From Agarivorans aestuarii (lineage in GTDB: Bacteria > Pseudomonadota > Gammaproteobacteria > Enterobacterales > Celerinatantimonadaceae), in contig NZ_AP023033.1 in assembly GCF_019670125.1 (NCBI RefSeq), forward strand, positions 938,501 through 1,002,500: a stretch of 64,000 nt of DNA, read 5' to 3'. This document shows, in pieces, positions 43,033-51,675 of the stretch (positions are counted from its first letter, which is position 1; each line of letters begins with the position of its first letter). The notes beneath the pieces were generated by a model. It was not told the DNA's origin and ran no database searches. It saw nothing but the letters and a program-made list of their open reading frames with translations. The translations under genes were made by a program, and so were the position numbers.

Positions 43033-44334
43033 CTAAACTGGCCAGTCAACCATGTTGGTATGGTCGCTTGGTAAGCTGCCAAGCTCCCCCTGCCAACGTT
43101 TAATAAATTGCTTATTTGGGTCAAACATTTTGCTTTGTTTATCGATGTCGAAGTGGCGACCACCGCGTGGGTCTGCGCCTACTCCTGCAATGTATTGCCA
43201 ATTCCCCCAGTTACTAGCTACATCGTAATCAATCAAGCGTTGTTCAAAGTAGGCCGCGCCATAGCGCCAGTCTAATTGCAGTTCGTTTACTAGGCAGCTA
43301 GCGACAATTTGCCGGCCTCGGTTCGACATCCATCCACTGCTGTTTAGTTGATGCATTAGCGCATTCACCAAAGGGTAGGCCGTATTGCCCTCGCACCATT
43401 GTTTAAAGCGCTGGGCGTAAAAACTGGTATGTAAGGTTTTACCGGTAACCCCAGAAAAACTAAACAGCTTGCTGCCATGCGCGCGGGCATACCAATAAAA
43501 GTACTCGCGCCAAAGCAGTTCAAAGTAAATCCAATAGCTGGATTCATTAGCGCCGTGCTTTGCCTCGTAATTACGTAAAGCCTGTAAAACTTGCCTAGGG
43601 CTAACAGCGCCATAAGCGAGAAACGGCGAAAAGCCAGTTGAGAATAGCTCGCCGCTTAGGGCGTTACGGGTTTGCTTGTAGTGGCTTGCAGCAGTGGTTG
43701 AAAAGTAATGCTCAAGATGATTACAAGCTGCTTGCTCACCTGCTTGAAAATCGCTTGAATGATGTTCTTGCAGTTTAATTAGCGGTGCAGGGCTTAAGTT
43801 ACTTGGCACTTTAGGTAGCTGATGTAAGGTGGCTAAGGGCTCTGCTATCGCAAGCTCTTCTACTTGCTTACGAAAGGGCGTGAAGCTTGTCGGTAAGTTG
43901 CTTAAATCAAAAGGTAATTGCTGTTGCTCAAATAAGCTGTTACTGCTGGCAGAGTGAAAGCGGATCTGCGGATAGGCAAGCTGCAGGGCAAGCCATTGCT
44001 TGGCTTCGTCACTGCCTGGATGCACACTTCTGCCAATATCGGTGATGCGATAGTGTTGAATGTAAAGGGCGACTTGCTGCTCAAAACGACCATGTTCGAC
44101 AAACAGCTGTTGGCCAAGTTGATTTAAGCTAAGATTGAGTTCACTTAAGGTCTGGTTTAAGTAGGCCTGTTTGGCCAAGCTGATTTTGGTTTGGCTGAAG
44201 TGTTGCACAAAGGGGCTAGTGGTTTGGTTTATGTAAACGCAAATGAGCTGGTCAACTTGCCGCGCGAGTTGTTTAAGTGCAGGGTTGTCTTGCACTCTAC
44301 AATCGTTATCGAAAATAAACAGCCCTAGTCGCAT
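43033..44334 (-). CDS. Cryptochrome DASH (photolyase family)
   Basis: DASH cryptochromes bind FAD and an antenna and repair single-stranded or looped UV-damaged DNA. The 433-residue product has the N-terminal alpha/beta domain (LFIFDNDCRVQDNPAL), SFTPFRKQVE, TGFSPFLAYGAVSPRQVLQ, LLWREYFYWYARAHGSKLFSFSGV, and the FAD site NSSGWMSNRGRQIVASCLVNELQLDWRYGA and YDVASNWGNWQYIAGVGADPRGGRHF. The WGNWQYIAGVG stretch is typical of the DASH group. It is a usual gene of marine bacteria that face light. Confidence 0.9.
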   Translation of the reverse strand: MRLGLFIFDNDCRVQDNPALKQLARQVDQLICVYINQTTSPFVQHFSQTKISLAKQAYLNQTLSELNLSLNQLGQQLFVEHGRFEQQVALYIQHYRITDIGRSVHPGSDEAKQWLALQLAYPQIRFHSASSNSLFEQQQLPFDLSNLPTSFTPFRKQVEELAIAEPLATLHQLPKVPSNLSPAPLIKLQEHHSSDFQAGEQAACNHLEHYFSTTAASHYKQTRNALSGELFSTGFSPFLAYGAVSPRQVLQALRNYEAKHGANESSYWIYFELLWREYFYWYARAHGSKLFSFSGVTGKTLHTSFYAQRFKQWCEGNTAYPLVNALMHQLNSSGWMSNRGRQIVASCLVNELQLDWRYGAAYFEQRLIDYDVASNWGNWQYIAGVGADPRGGRHFDIDKQSKMFDPNKQFIKRWQGELGSLPSDHTNMVDWPV

Positions 44335-44447
44335 TTTTGCTTTCCAAAATTTGTGGTTAATAAATTAGTTTACGTATCTGCTTGTTATTCAGTTTAATCT
44401 GGCGAGTGTTTGGCTGCTTAGTTTTTCTTTTACCATAGGAAATTACC

Positions 44448-44909
44448 ATGATCCCTTTGAATACTTCGATAGTGGCTGGCGTGGCTTTGTCGCAAATCGA
44501 CGGTGAAACCAAAATGTTGCTTATGAAGCGAACCAAGGGCAATTATTGGTGCCATGTAGCGGGGCATATTGAAGGGGATGAAAAAGCCTGGCAGGCGATA
44601 ATTCGAGAGTTTAACGAAGAAACCCAAATTGAGGTGAAACAGCTATATAACGGCCAAACTCTTGAGCAGTTTTTTGAAGCTAATGTAAACGTGATGCAAA
44701 TTATTCCGGTATTTGTGGTGTTTTGCCCGGCTGAGCAGGCGGTAGTGTTGAACCATGAGCATAGTGAATTTCGCTGGTGTAGCTTGCAAGAAGCCTGTGA
44801 CTTGGTGCCTTTTCCAAACCAGCGAGAAGTGTATCAACAGGTTTGGCAGAACTTTGTTTTAAACAAACCCCACCCTTTGTTTGAGGTAGATATAAGCTCA
44901 CTTAGTTAG
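44448..44909 (+). CDS. Nudix hydrolase
   Basis: Nudix enzymes cleave nucleoside diphosphates linked to another group. The 153-residue product has the Nudix box GHIEGDEKAWQAIIREFNEET (residues 39-59), which keeps the G, the E and the catalytic REFNEE; the final Gly is replaced by Gln. The substrate is not visible. It is divergent from cry-DASH with about 110 bp between. A TAGGAAA site precedes the ATG. Confidence 0.85.
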   Translation: MIPLNTSIVAGVALSQIDGETKMLLMKRTKGNYWCHVAGHIEGDEKAWQAIIREFNEETQIEVKQLYNGQTLEQFFEANVNVMQIIPVFVVFCPAEQAVVLNHEHSEFRWCSLQEACDLVPFPNQREVYQQVWQNFVLNKPHPLFEVDISSLS

Positions 44910-45174
44910 CGGATAAACCTAGTGCGGCAAGTACTGTTAATGATAATTTTTTGATTAATTATCTCTGCAGGTGTTAGTCTAAGTGTATGTTATTTATGGA
45001 TTTGTAATATCTATTTAGTGTGCATTTAGTGCACTTATAACTTGTTATGAAGATACTACAAATTTAGTGGTTTTCCGTTCAAATGAGCGTAAAGCAAGGT
45101 TTTAATTAAGCTTTAGCGGGTTGAGCAGTTTAGTTTATTAGCGATGTTCGCTTCCTCATTTTATAGGTTTGTAG

Positions 45175-45792
45175 ATGCATTTCTCTAAAGTATTACCTTT
45201 GTCTTGGTTGTTGTTACTTACACTTAGTGGCTGCGGAGGCTCAAGCGATTCGCCAGAACCTCAGTCGGATGAAGAGGTGACTCCGGTCAACCCAGTTGAG
45301 CCAACAGCACCAGAGCAGCCCAATGAGCCGATTGACTCAGTAAGCCCTGCAGACCCGAGTGAACCGGGAGATAATTCATTACAAGCCAGTATGCTGCGTT
45401 TAGTTAATGAAGCTCGCGGTGAAGGCCGTAATTGTGGCAGTACATTTTACCCAGCCGTTGCGCCTTTAAGCTCGAACCTGTCTTTGCAATTGGCTGCTGA
45501 AGAACACTCTAACAACATGGCTAACTATGACTTCTTTTCTCACACCGGCTTAGATGGCTCAAGCTCTGCTACTCGAGCTAGTGCTCAGGGTTACAGTTGG
45601 TCTTATGTGGGAGAAAACATCGCCGCTGGACAGCGCTCGGTAGAAGCCGCAATGAGTGGTTGGCTTCAAAGCAGTGGCCATTGCGCCAATATTATGAATG
45701 CGAACTACACCGAATTAGGCGCCGCAAAAGCCGAAAATGCCAGCAGCAGTTATGGCATTTATTGGACTCAAGTTTTTGGTGCGCAGCGTTAG
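45175..45792 (+). CDS. CAP-domain (SCP/PR-1) lipoprotein
   Basis: The 205-residue product has a lipoprotein signal (LLLLTLSGCGG), a Pro/Glu-rich linker (about 25-65) and a CAP domain: MLRLVNEARGEGRNCG, SLQLAAEEHSNNMANYDFFSHTGLDG, SYVGENIAAG, SGHCANIMNANYTELGAA. The two histidines (HSNN and SGHC) and acidic residues fit the CAP metal site. It should sit on the envelope. CAP proteins have varied roles, so the function is not known. Confidence 0.85.
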   Translation: MHFSKVLPLSWLLLLTLSGCGGSSDSPEPQSDEEVTPVNPVEPTAPEQPNEPIDSVSPADPSEPGDNSLQASMLRLVNEARGEGRNCGSTFYPAVAPLSSNLSLQLAAEEHSNNMANYDFFSHTGLDGSSSATRASAQGYSWSYVGENIAAGQRSVEAAMSGWLQSSGHCANIMNANYTELGAAKAENASSSYGIYWTQVFGAQR

Positions 45793-45824
45793 CTTATTAA
45801 GCGAACTTACCAATTGATTTCACC

Positions 45825-45857
45825 AAACCCAGAGCTGATGCTCTGGGTTTAGTTTTA
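45825..45857. terminator. Terminator after the CAP-domain gene
   Basis: AAACCCAGAGC and GCTCTGGGTTT form an 11-pair stem with a TGAT loop, followed by AGTTTT. Confidence 0.75.
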
Positions 45858-45917
45858 TTTGGCGTAGCGCTCGGGAATATCAATTTCACCCTCGCTAGCC
45901 CAGCGCTGATATATTGA
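45855..45917 (-). pseudogene. Possible remnant of the 3' end of a gene
   Basis: A short minus-strand frame reads YQRWASEGEIDIPERYAK before a stop at 45855. It looks like a protein C-terminus, and the upstream bases have stops in frame, so the rest is lost. The parent family was not recognised. This is a weak call. Confidence 0.2.
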
Positions 45918-46089
45918 TGTTAAATCCCATGTTATCGAAGTTCTTAAACAGGTTTACTCGAACAAAATTTTAGCGGCCAAAGATCAACGGACCTTCGTTA
46001 ACCATAAAGCAATTGGCGATTTTTGTTGATGGGTTCAAAACACTATGGCCTTGTTTTGTTATTCTGCAATTTTGAGGGGAGTGAGTTTG

Positions 46090-46761
46090 ATGGCAACAAC
46101 ACTGGCTTTTGATGTTTATGGCACCCTTATCGACACCCAAGGTGTTCTAAATAAACTGCGCGAATATATGGGCGAGCAGGCCGCGCCTTTTTCACAAGCT
46201 TGGCGAGATAAGCAATTAGAATATTCGTTTCGCCGAGGCTTAATGCAAAACTACCAAAACTTCGCCTTGTGTACCGAGCAAGCCTTGGACTACTGCTGCC
46301 AAGTGTTTCGGGTGCCACTCACTGAGCAACAAAAGCAGAGCTTGTTGGCTATTTATAAAGTATTACCCGCTCATCCTGAAGCAAAACAAGCTTTAGCAGG
46401 CTTACAACAAGCGGGTTTTAGGCTTTATGCTTTTTCTAACGGTCAGCAAGCTGCAGTTGAACTGTTATTAGAAACTGCTGAGATCCGGCCATTTTTTAGT
46501 GCAGTGGTGAGTGTTGATGAGGTAAAAAGTTTCAAACCTGATCCAGCGGTTTACCAGCATTTTCTTAATAAAACTCAAAGCCAAGCCAAGGATACTTGGT
46601 TGGTTTCTTCTAATCCCTTTGATGTTACTGGTGCGGTTTCGGCAGGTTGGCAGGCTGCATGGGTACAACGGTCGCCAACTGTGGTGTTTGACCCCTGGGA
46701 GCTAGCGCCCACTGTTACTATCACCTCCTTATTAGATTTAGCGGAGGCCTTGCCGGGTTAA
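46090..46761 (+). CDS. Haloacid dehalogenase type II (HAD superfamily)
   Basis: L-2-haloacid dehalogenases replace a halogen on short 2-halo acids with hydroxyl. The product (223 residues from ATG 46090, a usual length) has LAFDVYGTLID with the nucleophile Asp, YAFSNGQQAAVELLLE with the Ser/Asn motif, EVKSFKPDPAVYQ with the conserved Lys, and LVSSNPFDVTGAVSAGW. The SSNPFD block is typical of type II haloacid dehalogenases. The longer frame from 46045 lacks a good ribosome-binding site; a GGGGAG lies before the ATG. Confidence 0.85.
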   Translation: MATTLAFDVYGTLIDTQGVLNKLREYMGEQAAPFSQAWRDKQLEYSFRRGLMQNYQNFALCTEQALDYCCQVFRVPLTEQQKQSLLAIYKVLPAHPEAKQALAGLQQAGFRLYAFSNGQQAAVELLLETAEIRPFFSAVVSVDEVKSFKPDPAVYQHFLNKTQSQAKDTWLVSSNPFDVTGAVSAGWQAAWVQRSPTVVFDPWELAPTVTITSLLDLAEALPG

Positions 46762-46865
46762 GCGGGCTGTTTTATTTTGAACTCGCGCTAAGTATACGGC
46801 CTTGTATATTGCTAAAGTGCTGCTCGCAGACAGGTATTCATTTCAAGCTGAAAGGTAGTTGTAAT

Positions 46866-47459
46866 ATGGCGCAAGTAGACAAAAAACATTCGCAACAAAT
46901 TTACTATTTTGATGACGCTACTTTTGCTGAGCAAACCCAATGCCAAGAAGTGATTTACGACTACAACCATAGTCGGCCTTCCGAAATAGAACGACGTGCT
47001 AAGTTGCTTAAACAGATTTTTGCTGACGTGGGCGAAGATTGCATGATAGAGCCGCCGTTGCAGGCCAACTGGGGAAAGCATACTCACTTAGGTAATAAGG
47101 TTTACGCTAACTTTAATCTCACCCTCGTGGACGATACCCATATCTACATTGGTGACTACACCATGATTGGCCCCAATGTCACCTTGGCAACAGCCGGTCA
47201 CCCAATAAACCCAGAACCGAGAAAGCAGGCTGCTCAATTTAATGTGGCTATTCATATTGCCAGTAATGTGTGGATTGGTGCTAATTCGGTGGTATTGCCG
47301 GGGATCTCCATTGGAGAAAATAGCGTTATTGGGGCGGGCAGTGTGGTGACTAAAGATATACCTGCTAACGTGGTGGCAGTGGGTAACCCTTGTAAAGTAT
47401 TGCGTGAGATTAGTGAGCGCGATAAGCAGTTTTATTACAAAAACTTAGCCTTCGAATAA
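46866..47459 (+). CDS. Sugar O-acetyltransferase (maltose/galactoside type)
   Basis: These enzymes acetylate free sugars with acetyl-CoA. The 197-residue product (ATG 46866, after AAAGG) has the N-terminal helical part, then a left-handed beta-helix with hexapeptide repeats (VTLATAGHPINPE with the catalytic His, NVWIGANSVVLPGISIGENSVIGAGSVVTKDIPANVVAVGNP). Length and order match LacA/Maa. A frame beginning at 46809 is in phase but lacks a ribosome-binding site. Confidence 0.88.
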   Translation: MAQVDKKHSQQIYYFDDATFAEQTQCQEVIYDYNHSRPSEIERRAKLLKQIFADVGEDCMIEPPLQANWGKHTHLGNKVYANFNLTLVDDTHIYIGDYTMIGPNVTLATAGHPINPEPRKQAAQFNVAIHIASNVWIGANSVVLPGISIGENSVIGAGSVVTKDIPANVVAVGNPCKVLREISERDKQFYYKNLAFE

Positions 47460-47766
47460 GGGAGTTTGTCCGCTACTAGGTTTGCTGGAGCGCTTAACTA
47501 AAGCACGCTACAGCGATTATTTCATTGGTCTTCGCCCTATTCGAAGACAGTTATTGTTCTAATAAGTAATTTTCCTTCTTTGTTTGCACCTACTAAGTTG
47601 ACGTAAGGCGAATCTTTCCTACCTTTACAGTAACTACCGAGTAAAAAATCATTAACTCTACATTAGCTAGAGCGGTTGCCACTCAAGGCATTTGCTGCTG
47701 TTTGGGTTATTGGCATTTTAGGCTGAGCGCGACGCTCATTAAACGACACACTATTAAGGACTAACT
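47460..47766. other. Intergenic region, 307 bp, no gene seen
   Basis: Spacer between the acetyltransferase and sulfatase genes. No hairpin terminator or operator was convincing; the sulfatase ribosome-binding site (AAGGA) is at its end. Confidence 0.4.
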
Positions 47767-49266
47767 ATGAAAAGGATTTTGGCTACTTTGGCGTTAATAC
47801 TTGGTTTAGGCTGTATGTCTTTAGCTTACGCCAAGCCAGATAAACCTAATATCTTTGTTATTTTTACCGACGATGTAGGAATCTCAAATTTAAGTGCCTA
47901 CCACCGCGGCGTAATGAGCAGTGAAACGCCAAATATTGATAGCATTGCCGAAAAAGGCATGTTGCTCACCGATTACTATGCTCAACCTTCTTGCACTGCT
48001 GGGCGCTCAGCCTTTCTTACCGGGCAGTTTCCTGTGCGCACTGGTTTACATTCGGTGGGTTTACCTGGCGGACCGGTTGGGTTACACCCGGATACTCCTA
48101 CGTTGCCAGAGCTGCTAAAAACCATGGGCTATCGCACGGGGCAATTTGGCAAAAATCATTTGGGTGATCGAGATGAGTTTTTGCCTACCATGCACGGTTT
48201 TGATGAGTACTGGGGCTGGTTGTATCACCTTAATGCGATGGAATATACCGAAGATCCAGATTGGCCAAAAGATCCTGCTTTTGAGCAGTTTGCACCGCGC
48301 AATGTTATTTACGCTAAGTCAGACGGGAAAGGTAATCAAACCATAGAAGACGATGGCCCGTTAACTAAAAAGCGTATGCAGACTCTCGACGATGAAGTAA
48401 ACAAACATGCCATTGATTTTATTGAGCGAGCGGTGAAAGCAGATGAACCATTTTTTACTTGGTATTGCCCGTCTCGAGGTCATGTTTGGACACACCTTTC
48501 ACCTGAATATGAAGCAATGCTGGGTCAAAATGGCTGGGGCTTACAAGAAGTAGTGATGAAAGACTTAGACGATCACGTTGGTGAAATGCTCGCAAAACTC
48601 GAAGAACTAGGCGTTGCTGATAATACCATTGTGATGTTTACCGCCGATAATGGTCCAGAAATTATGACTTGGCCCGATGGTGGAATGACCCCTTACCATG
48701 GGGAAAAAGGCACTACTTGGGAGGGGGGAGTTAGAGCGCCGCTATTGGTGAGTTGGCCTGGCAAGATTCCAGCGGGAAAAGTCCATAATGGCATGTTTGA
48801 TGGAATGGATTGGTTGCCTACATTGGTTAGCGCAGCTGGCGGTCCAGAGGATTTAAAACAGCAAATGTTAGAAGGCTTTGAGGGCTTCAAAGCCCATTTA
48901 GACGGTTACAATCAGCTAGATATGTTAATTGAGAACAAACCGTCGAATCGCGAACACATCATCTACTATGAACGAGACAAGTTACAGGCAGTGAGAGTAG
49001 GTGATTGGAAAGCACACTTCGTTGTACAAAACCAAGGCTGGAGTGGACCAAAAGAAGAGCTAAACGCACCTCTGTTATTTAACCTGCGTCGTGACCCTTA
49101 TGAGCGAGCCGCCGAAGAGTCAGGAATGTATATTAAGTGGATGGGTGAAAAAATGTGGGCATTTGGTCCAGCTCAAGCAGCGGTGCAGAAGCATTTAGCG
49201 AGTTTTGAGAAGTGGCCAGTGGTGACAGCCAACGATAGCGTTAGTGTTGGCGGAGTAGGAAACTAA
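47767..49266 (+). CDS. Secreted type I sulfatase
   Basis: Sulfatases remove sulfate from sugars or aryl groups with a formylglycine formed from Cys or Ser. The 499-residue product has a signal peptide (ILATLALILGLGCMSLAYA), a metal-site start (NIFVIFTDDVGISN) and the signature PSCTAGRSAFLTGQ, in which Cys of CTAGR becomes formylglycine. Later FTADNGPEIMTWPDGG and GEKGTTWEGGVRAPLLVSWPG are conserved. A maturase is needed but none is in the window. In marine bacteria such enzymes often act on algal polysaccharides; the substrate is not known. Confidence 0.9.
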   Translation: MKRILATLALILGLGCMSLAYAKPDKPNIFVIFTDDVGISNLSAYHRGVMSSETPNIDSIAEKGMLLTDYYAQPSCTAGRSAFLTGQFPVRTGLHSVGLPGGPVGLHPDTPTLPELLKTMGYRTGQFGKNHLGDRDEFLPTMHGFDEYWGWLYHLNAMEYTEDPDWPKDPAFEQFAPRNVIYAKSDGKGNQTIEDDGPLTKKRMQTLDDEVNKHAIDFIERAVKADEPFFTWYCPSRGHVWTHLSPEYEAMLGQNGWGLQEVVMKDLDDHVGEMLAKLEELGVADNTIVMFTADNGPEIMTWPDGGMTPYHGEKGTTWEGGVRAPLLVSWPGKIPAGKVHNGMFDGMDWLPTLVSAAGGPEDLKQQMLEGFEGFKAHLDGYNQLDMLIENKPSNREHIIYYERDKLQAVRVGDWKAHFVVQNQGWSGPKEELNAPLLFNLRRDPYERAAEESGMYIKWMGEKMWAFGPAQAAVQKHLASFEKWPVVTANDSVSVGGVGN

Positions 49267-49302
49267 AGTAACAAGGCCAAAGTAGTAAGGCGCTTAGTTA
49301 GA

Positions 49303-49328
49303 AAAGCCAGCAAGGTGCTGGCTTTGTC
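49303..49328. terminator. Hairpin downstream of the sulfatase
   Basis: AAAGCCAGCA and TGCTGGCTTT form a ten-pair stem with an AGG loop, followed by GTC; the T run is poor. Confidence 0.5.
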
Positions 49329-49426
49329 TATGTAGATAGATGCGCTATTGGCAAAGGGAGTGCGCAGTGCACTTGGCTGTTGGGCATCTATAGCGGGTGA
49401 TAAAAGTAATAATGCGGAAGGCCGGG

Positions 49427-50209
49427 CTATTTTAGAATAAGAATACTCTTGCTGATTTGGGTGTCGACGCCATGTTGTTGTTTTATTTTGTCGCGCCATT
49501 TTTCGGCAATTTTCTGCAACTCTCCTTCACTTTGCATATCCTCAAAAGCCTGCTGCCATTGTTCTGCCTTAGTAAAATGCTTAGACATAGCGATGTATAC
49601 GCCTTGTTGTTTTAGCGTTTTTAGCAATTTAAAGCTAGTTGGGTCTATGTCTAGTTCATTGGCAACAATCTGTAAGCCTGCACCTTCGTAGGCAATGGTG
49701 CTAACTCGCTCTCTTACCAGTAGCTGGATATTAAGTTGGTGGCTACTGTTAACCGATAAATTACTTAAGCCTTGGTTGGCTAGCCACTCGTGGCGAATAT
49801 CTCCCTTAGTCACGCCAATCGTTGGGTAGTCGGCTAAATTTTCATAATCGTGTTGGAAGCTCTTTAGGCCATATAGGCCCCAGGTTTTTATTAGAACCGG
49901 GCCAATCCAATTGAGTTTTTGATCGCGCTCGGCGTTTCGACTAAAGGAAAACACCATGGTGTTATCGTTGTGGTAAGCGGTTCGTAAAGCACGCGCTTCT
50001 GGCACTACTTCTAGCTTGGCATCAACCTCTAAGCGTTGGGCTAATGAGCGAAATATATCAACCACATAACCTTGAATCTGGCCATCTTCATCTAGGTAGC
50101 TGGCGGGCGGTTCATTTACGGTGAGAAATCTAAGTGGCGAGCTCGAAGCTACCGCCTGATTAAGGATAAAGTGAACAACAAAAAACGTGAGTAAAAACGG
50201 TTTTATCAT
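49427..50209 (-). CDS. Periplasmic solute-binding protein, amino-acid family 3
   Basis: The 260-residue product has a signal peptide (FLLTFFVVHFILNQAVA) and the two-lobed family 3 solute-binding fold: NEPPASYLDEDGQIQGYVVDIFRSLAQRL at the start, FSFSRNAERDQKLNWIGPV, then a TKGDIRHEWL segment and a YEGAGLQIVANELD part. It may bind an amino acid or act as a sensor. No permease or ATPase gene is beside it, so it may not feed a transporter encoded here. Confidence 0.8.
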   Translation of the reverse strand: MIKPFLLTFFVVHFILNQAVASSSPLRFLTVNEPPASYLDEDGQIQGYVVDIFRSLAQRLEVDAKLEVVPEARALRTAYHNDNTMVFSFSRNAERDQKLNWIGPVLIKTWGLYGLKSFQHDYENLADYPTIGVTKGDIRHEWLANQGLSNLSVNSSHQLNIQLLVRERVSTIAYEGAGLQIVANELDIDPTSFKLLKTLKQQGVYIAMSKHFTKAEQWQQAFEDMQSEGELQKIAEKWRDKIKQQHGVDTQISKSILILK

Positions 50210-50267
50210 AGAGAGATTACAATGATTGACTGAAGTAATTGTAGTTTAAAACAACCCACAAAATGGA

Positions 50268-50591
50268 CTATATAGTTTTTATATTGTTTATTTGGGGGGG
50301 CGCTTGCTCATCGGCGCAGCATTCATCCTGCAAAAAGCCGATTACTGTTTGTAAGCATTCAAATTCGGCTACGCAATATAAAGTGCGCCCTTCTCGGCGC
50401 TGGCTAAGTAAACCTGCAGAGACCAAACCGGAGATATGATGAGACAAGGTTGAGCCTGGAATACCTAGGTTTTCTTGTAAGCCGCCTACCGCGATACCAG
50501 CGTAACCGGCCCTTACCACGCTGCGATAAATACTTAGGCGCGTGGGATGACCAAGTTCTTTAAGGGCTTTAGCAATGCTTTCTGTATTCAT
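50268..50591 (-). CDS. ArsR-family metal-responsive regulator
   Basis: The 107-residue product has the winged helix of the ArsR family (LGHPTRLSIYRSVV near the start, LGIPGSTLSHHISGLVSAGLLSQRREGRTLYC) and a cysteine-rich tail (LQDECCADEQ) that could bind arsenic or another thiol-reactive ion. It is divergent from the permease at 50696, with two palindromic sites between. It probably represses that gene and itself. Confidence 0.85.
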   Translation of the reverse strand: MNTESIAKALKELGHPTRLSIYRSVVRAGYAGIAVGGLQENLGIPGSTLSHHISGLVSAGLLSQRREGRTLYCVAEFECLQTVIGFLQDECCADEQAPPQINNIKTI

Positions 50592-50612
50592 TTGCTTTCT
50601 CGGGTGAAAAAT

Positions 50613-50636
50613 ATATTTCGATATTACTAGAAATAT
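50613..50636. promoter_or_regulatory. ArsR operator candidate 1
   Basis: ATATTTCG at 50613 and its inverted counterpart TAGAAATAT at 50628 are arms of an imperfect palindrome of 24 bp. Confidence 0.55.
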
Positions 50637-50660
50637 CTTGCATGTTCTAGTCTTGATGTT

Positions 50661-50686
50661 TATATTTCGAATATTCTAGAAATATA
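50661..50686. promoter_or_regulatory. ArsR operator candidate 2
   Basis: TATATTTCGAATATTC followed by TAGAAATATA is a near-perfect 26-bp palindrome. It lies 10 bases before the permease start and repeats the arms of site 1. Confidence 0.6.
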
Positions 50687-50695
50687 GGTGTTAAG

Positions 50696-51616
50696 ATGAT
50701 GAATATAAACAGTGATATGGCTTGGCAGGCAACTAACATGTTTGTTTTTTTGGCCTTTGAATTAACCTTATTGTTTTTGGCGATTAGCTATTTGGTGGGG
50801 GTATTGCAGCATTACATTCCGCCGCAAAAGATCCAGCAAATCCTTAGCGGAAAGAATGGCAGTGGCTATGTGGTGGCAGGCTTTTTAGGGGCGATTACTC
50901 CATTTTGCTCTTGTTCTACCATTCCATTTTTAAAAGGCTTAATAAGGGCCAAAGCGGGCTTTGGCGCTATGTTGGTGTTCCTGTTTGCTAGCCCTTTGCT
51001 TAACCCTATTATCATTGGTTTGTTTACGGTTACTTTTGGCTGGCAAGTGAGTTTGTTCTACTTTGTTGTGGCGATGAGTGTGTCGGTTGTAGCTGGTTTC
51101 AGTTTAGAAAAACTAGGCTTTGAAAAATACATTAAGGCCGATGCTTATCTTGAGCCTACCAAGCAGTGCGGCGGCTCTAGCTGTGGTGCTAAAGAGAAAA
51201 AGCCAGTGAGTAAATGGCGCACCATTTGGGACAGTACCTGGAGTGACTTTAAGAAAGTATTGCCTTACCTGTTTGCTGGTATCGCCTTGGGATCATTGAT
51301 TTACGGCTTTATGCCAAGCGAGTTTATTGCGCGGTTTGCTAACGACAATAATCCCTTTGCGATTCCTGTGGCGGCGGTAATTGGTATTCCTTTATACATT
51401 CGCGCCGAAGCGGTAATCCCGCTCAGTGCTGCCTTAGCAGCTAAAGGCATGAGCTTAGGCGCGGTAATGGCCTTGATTATTGGCAGTGCTGGCGCCAGCT
51501 TAACTGAAGTTATTTTGCTTAAATCAATTTTTAAGAACCAGATGATCGCGGCGTTTTTGGTGGTAATTTTAAGCATGGCCATTGGTGCAGGTTTTCTTTA
51601 TAACTTTGTTTTTTAA
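50696..51616 (+). CDS. ArsP/DUF318-type permease
   Basis: The 306-residue product is a membrane protein of the permease family (formerly DUF318) that includes ArsP, an organoarsenical efflux pump. The conserved TPFCSCSTIPFLKGLIRAKA motif lies at about residues 64-83, and about eight membrane segments flank a cytoplasmic loop with Cys residues (KQCGGSSCGAKEK). An adjacent divergent ArsR gene with operators supports a metalloid role. The substrate is inferred from this context. Confidence 0.8.
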   Translation: MMNINSDMAWQATNMFVFLAFELTLLFLAISYLVGVLQHYIPPQKIQQILSGKNGSGYVVAGFLGAITPFCSCSTIPFLKGLIRAKAGFGAMLVFLFASPLLNPIIIGLFTVTFGWQVSLFYFVVAMSVSVVAGFSLEKLGFEKYIKADAYLEPTKQCGGSSCGAKEKKPVSKWRTIWDSTWSDFKKVLPYLFAGIALGSLIYGFMPSEFIARFANDNNPFAIPVAAVIGIPLYIRAEAVIPLSAALAAKGMSLGAVMALIIGSAGASLTEVILLKSIFKNQMIAAFLVVILSMAIGAGFLYNFVF

Positions 51617-51618
51617 TT

Positions 51619-51659
51619 GCAATAACCCTTTGGGGCTTTGCGCCCCAAAGGGTTATTGC
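51619..51659. terminator. Bidirectional terminator between convergent genes
   Basis: GCAATAACCCTTTGGGGC and its exact inverted copy form a perfect 18-pair stem with a TTTGC loop. It separates the permease and the ferric-reductase-like gene. Confidence 0.85.
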
Positions 51660-51675
51660 TTCTATTCACAAAGTT

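Noticed and set aside
50285-50290. Short G run (about seven) in the ArsR gene end as a phase switch
   Set aside because: It lies within the Pro-Pro tail near the C-terminus and is too short to expect slippage at useful rates.
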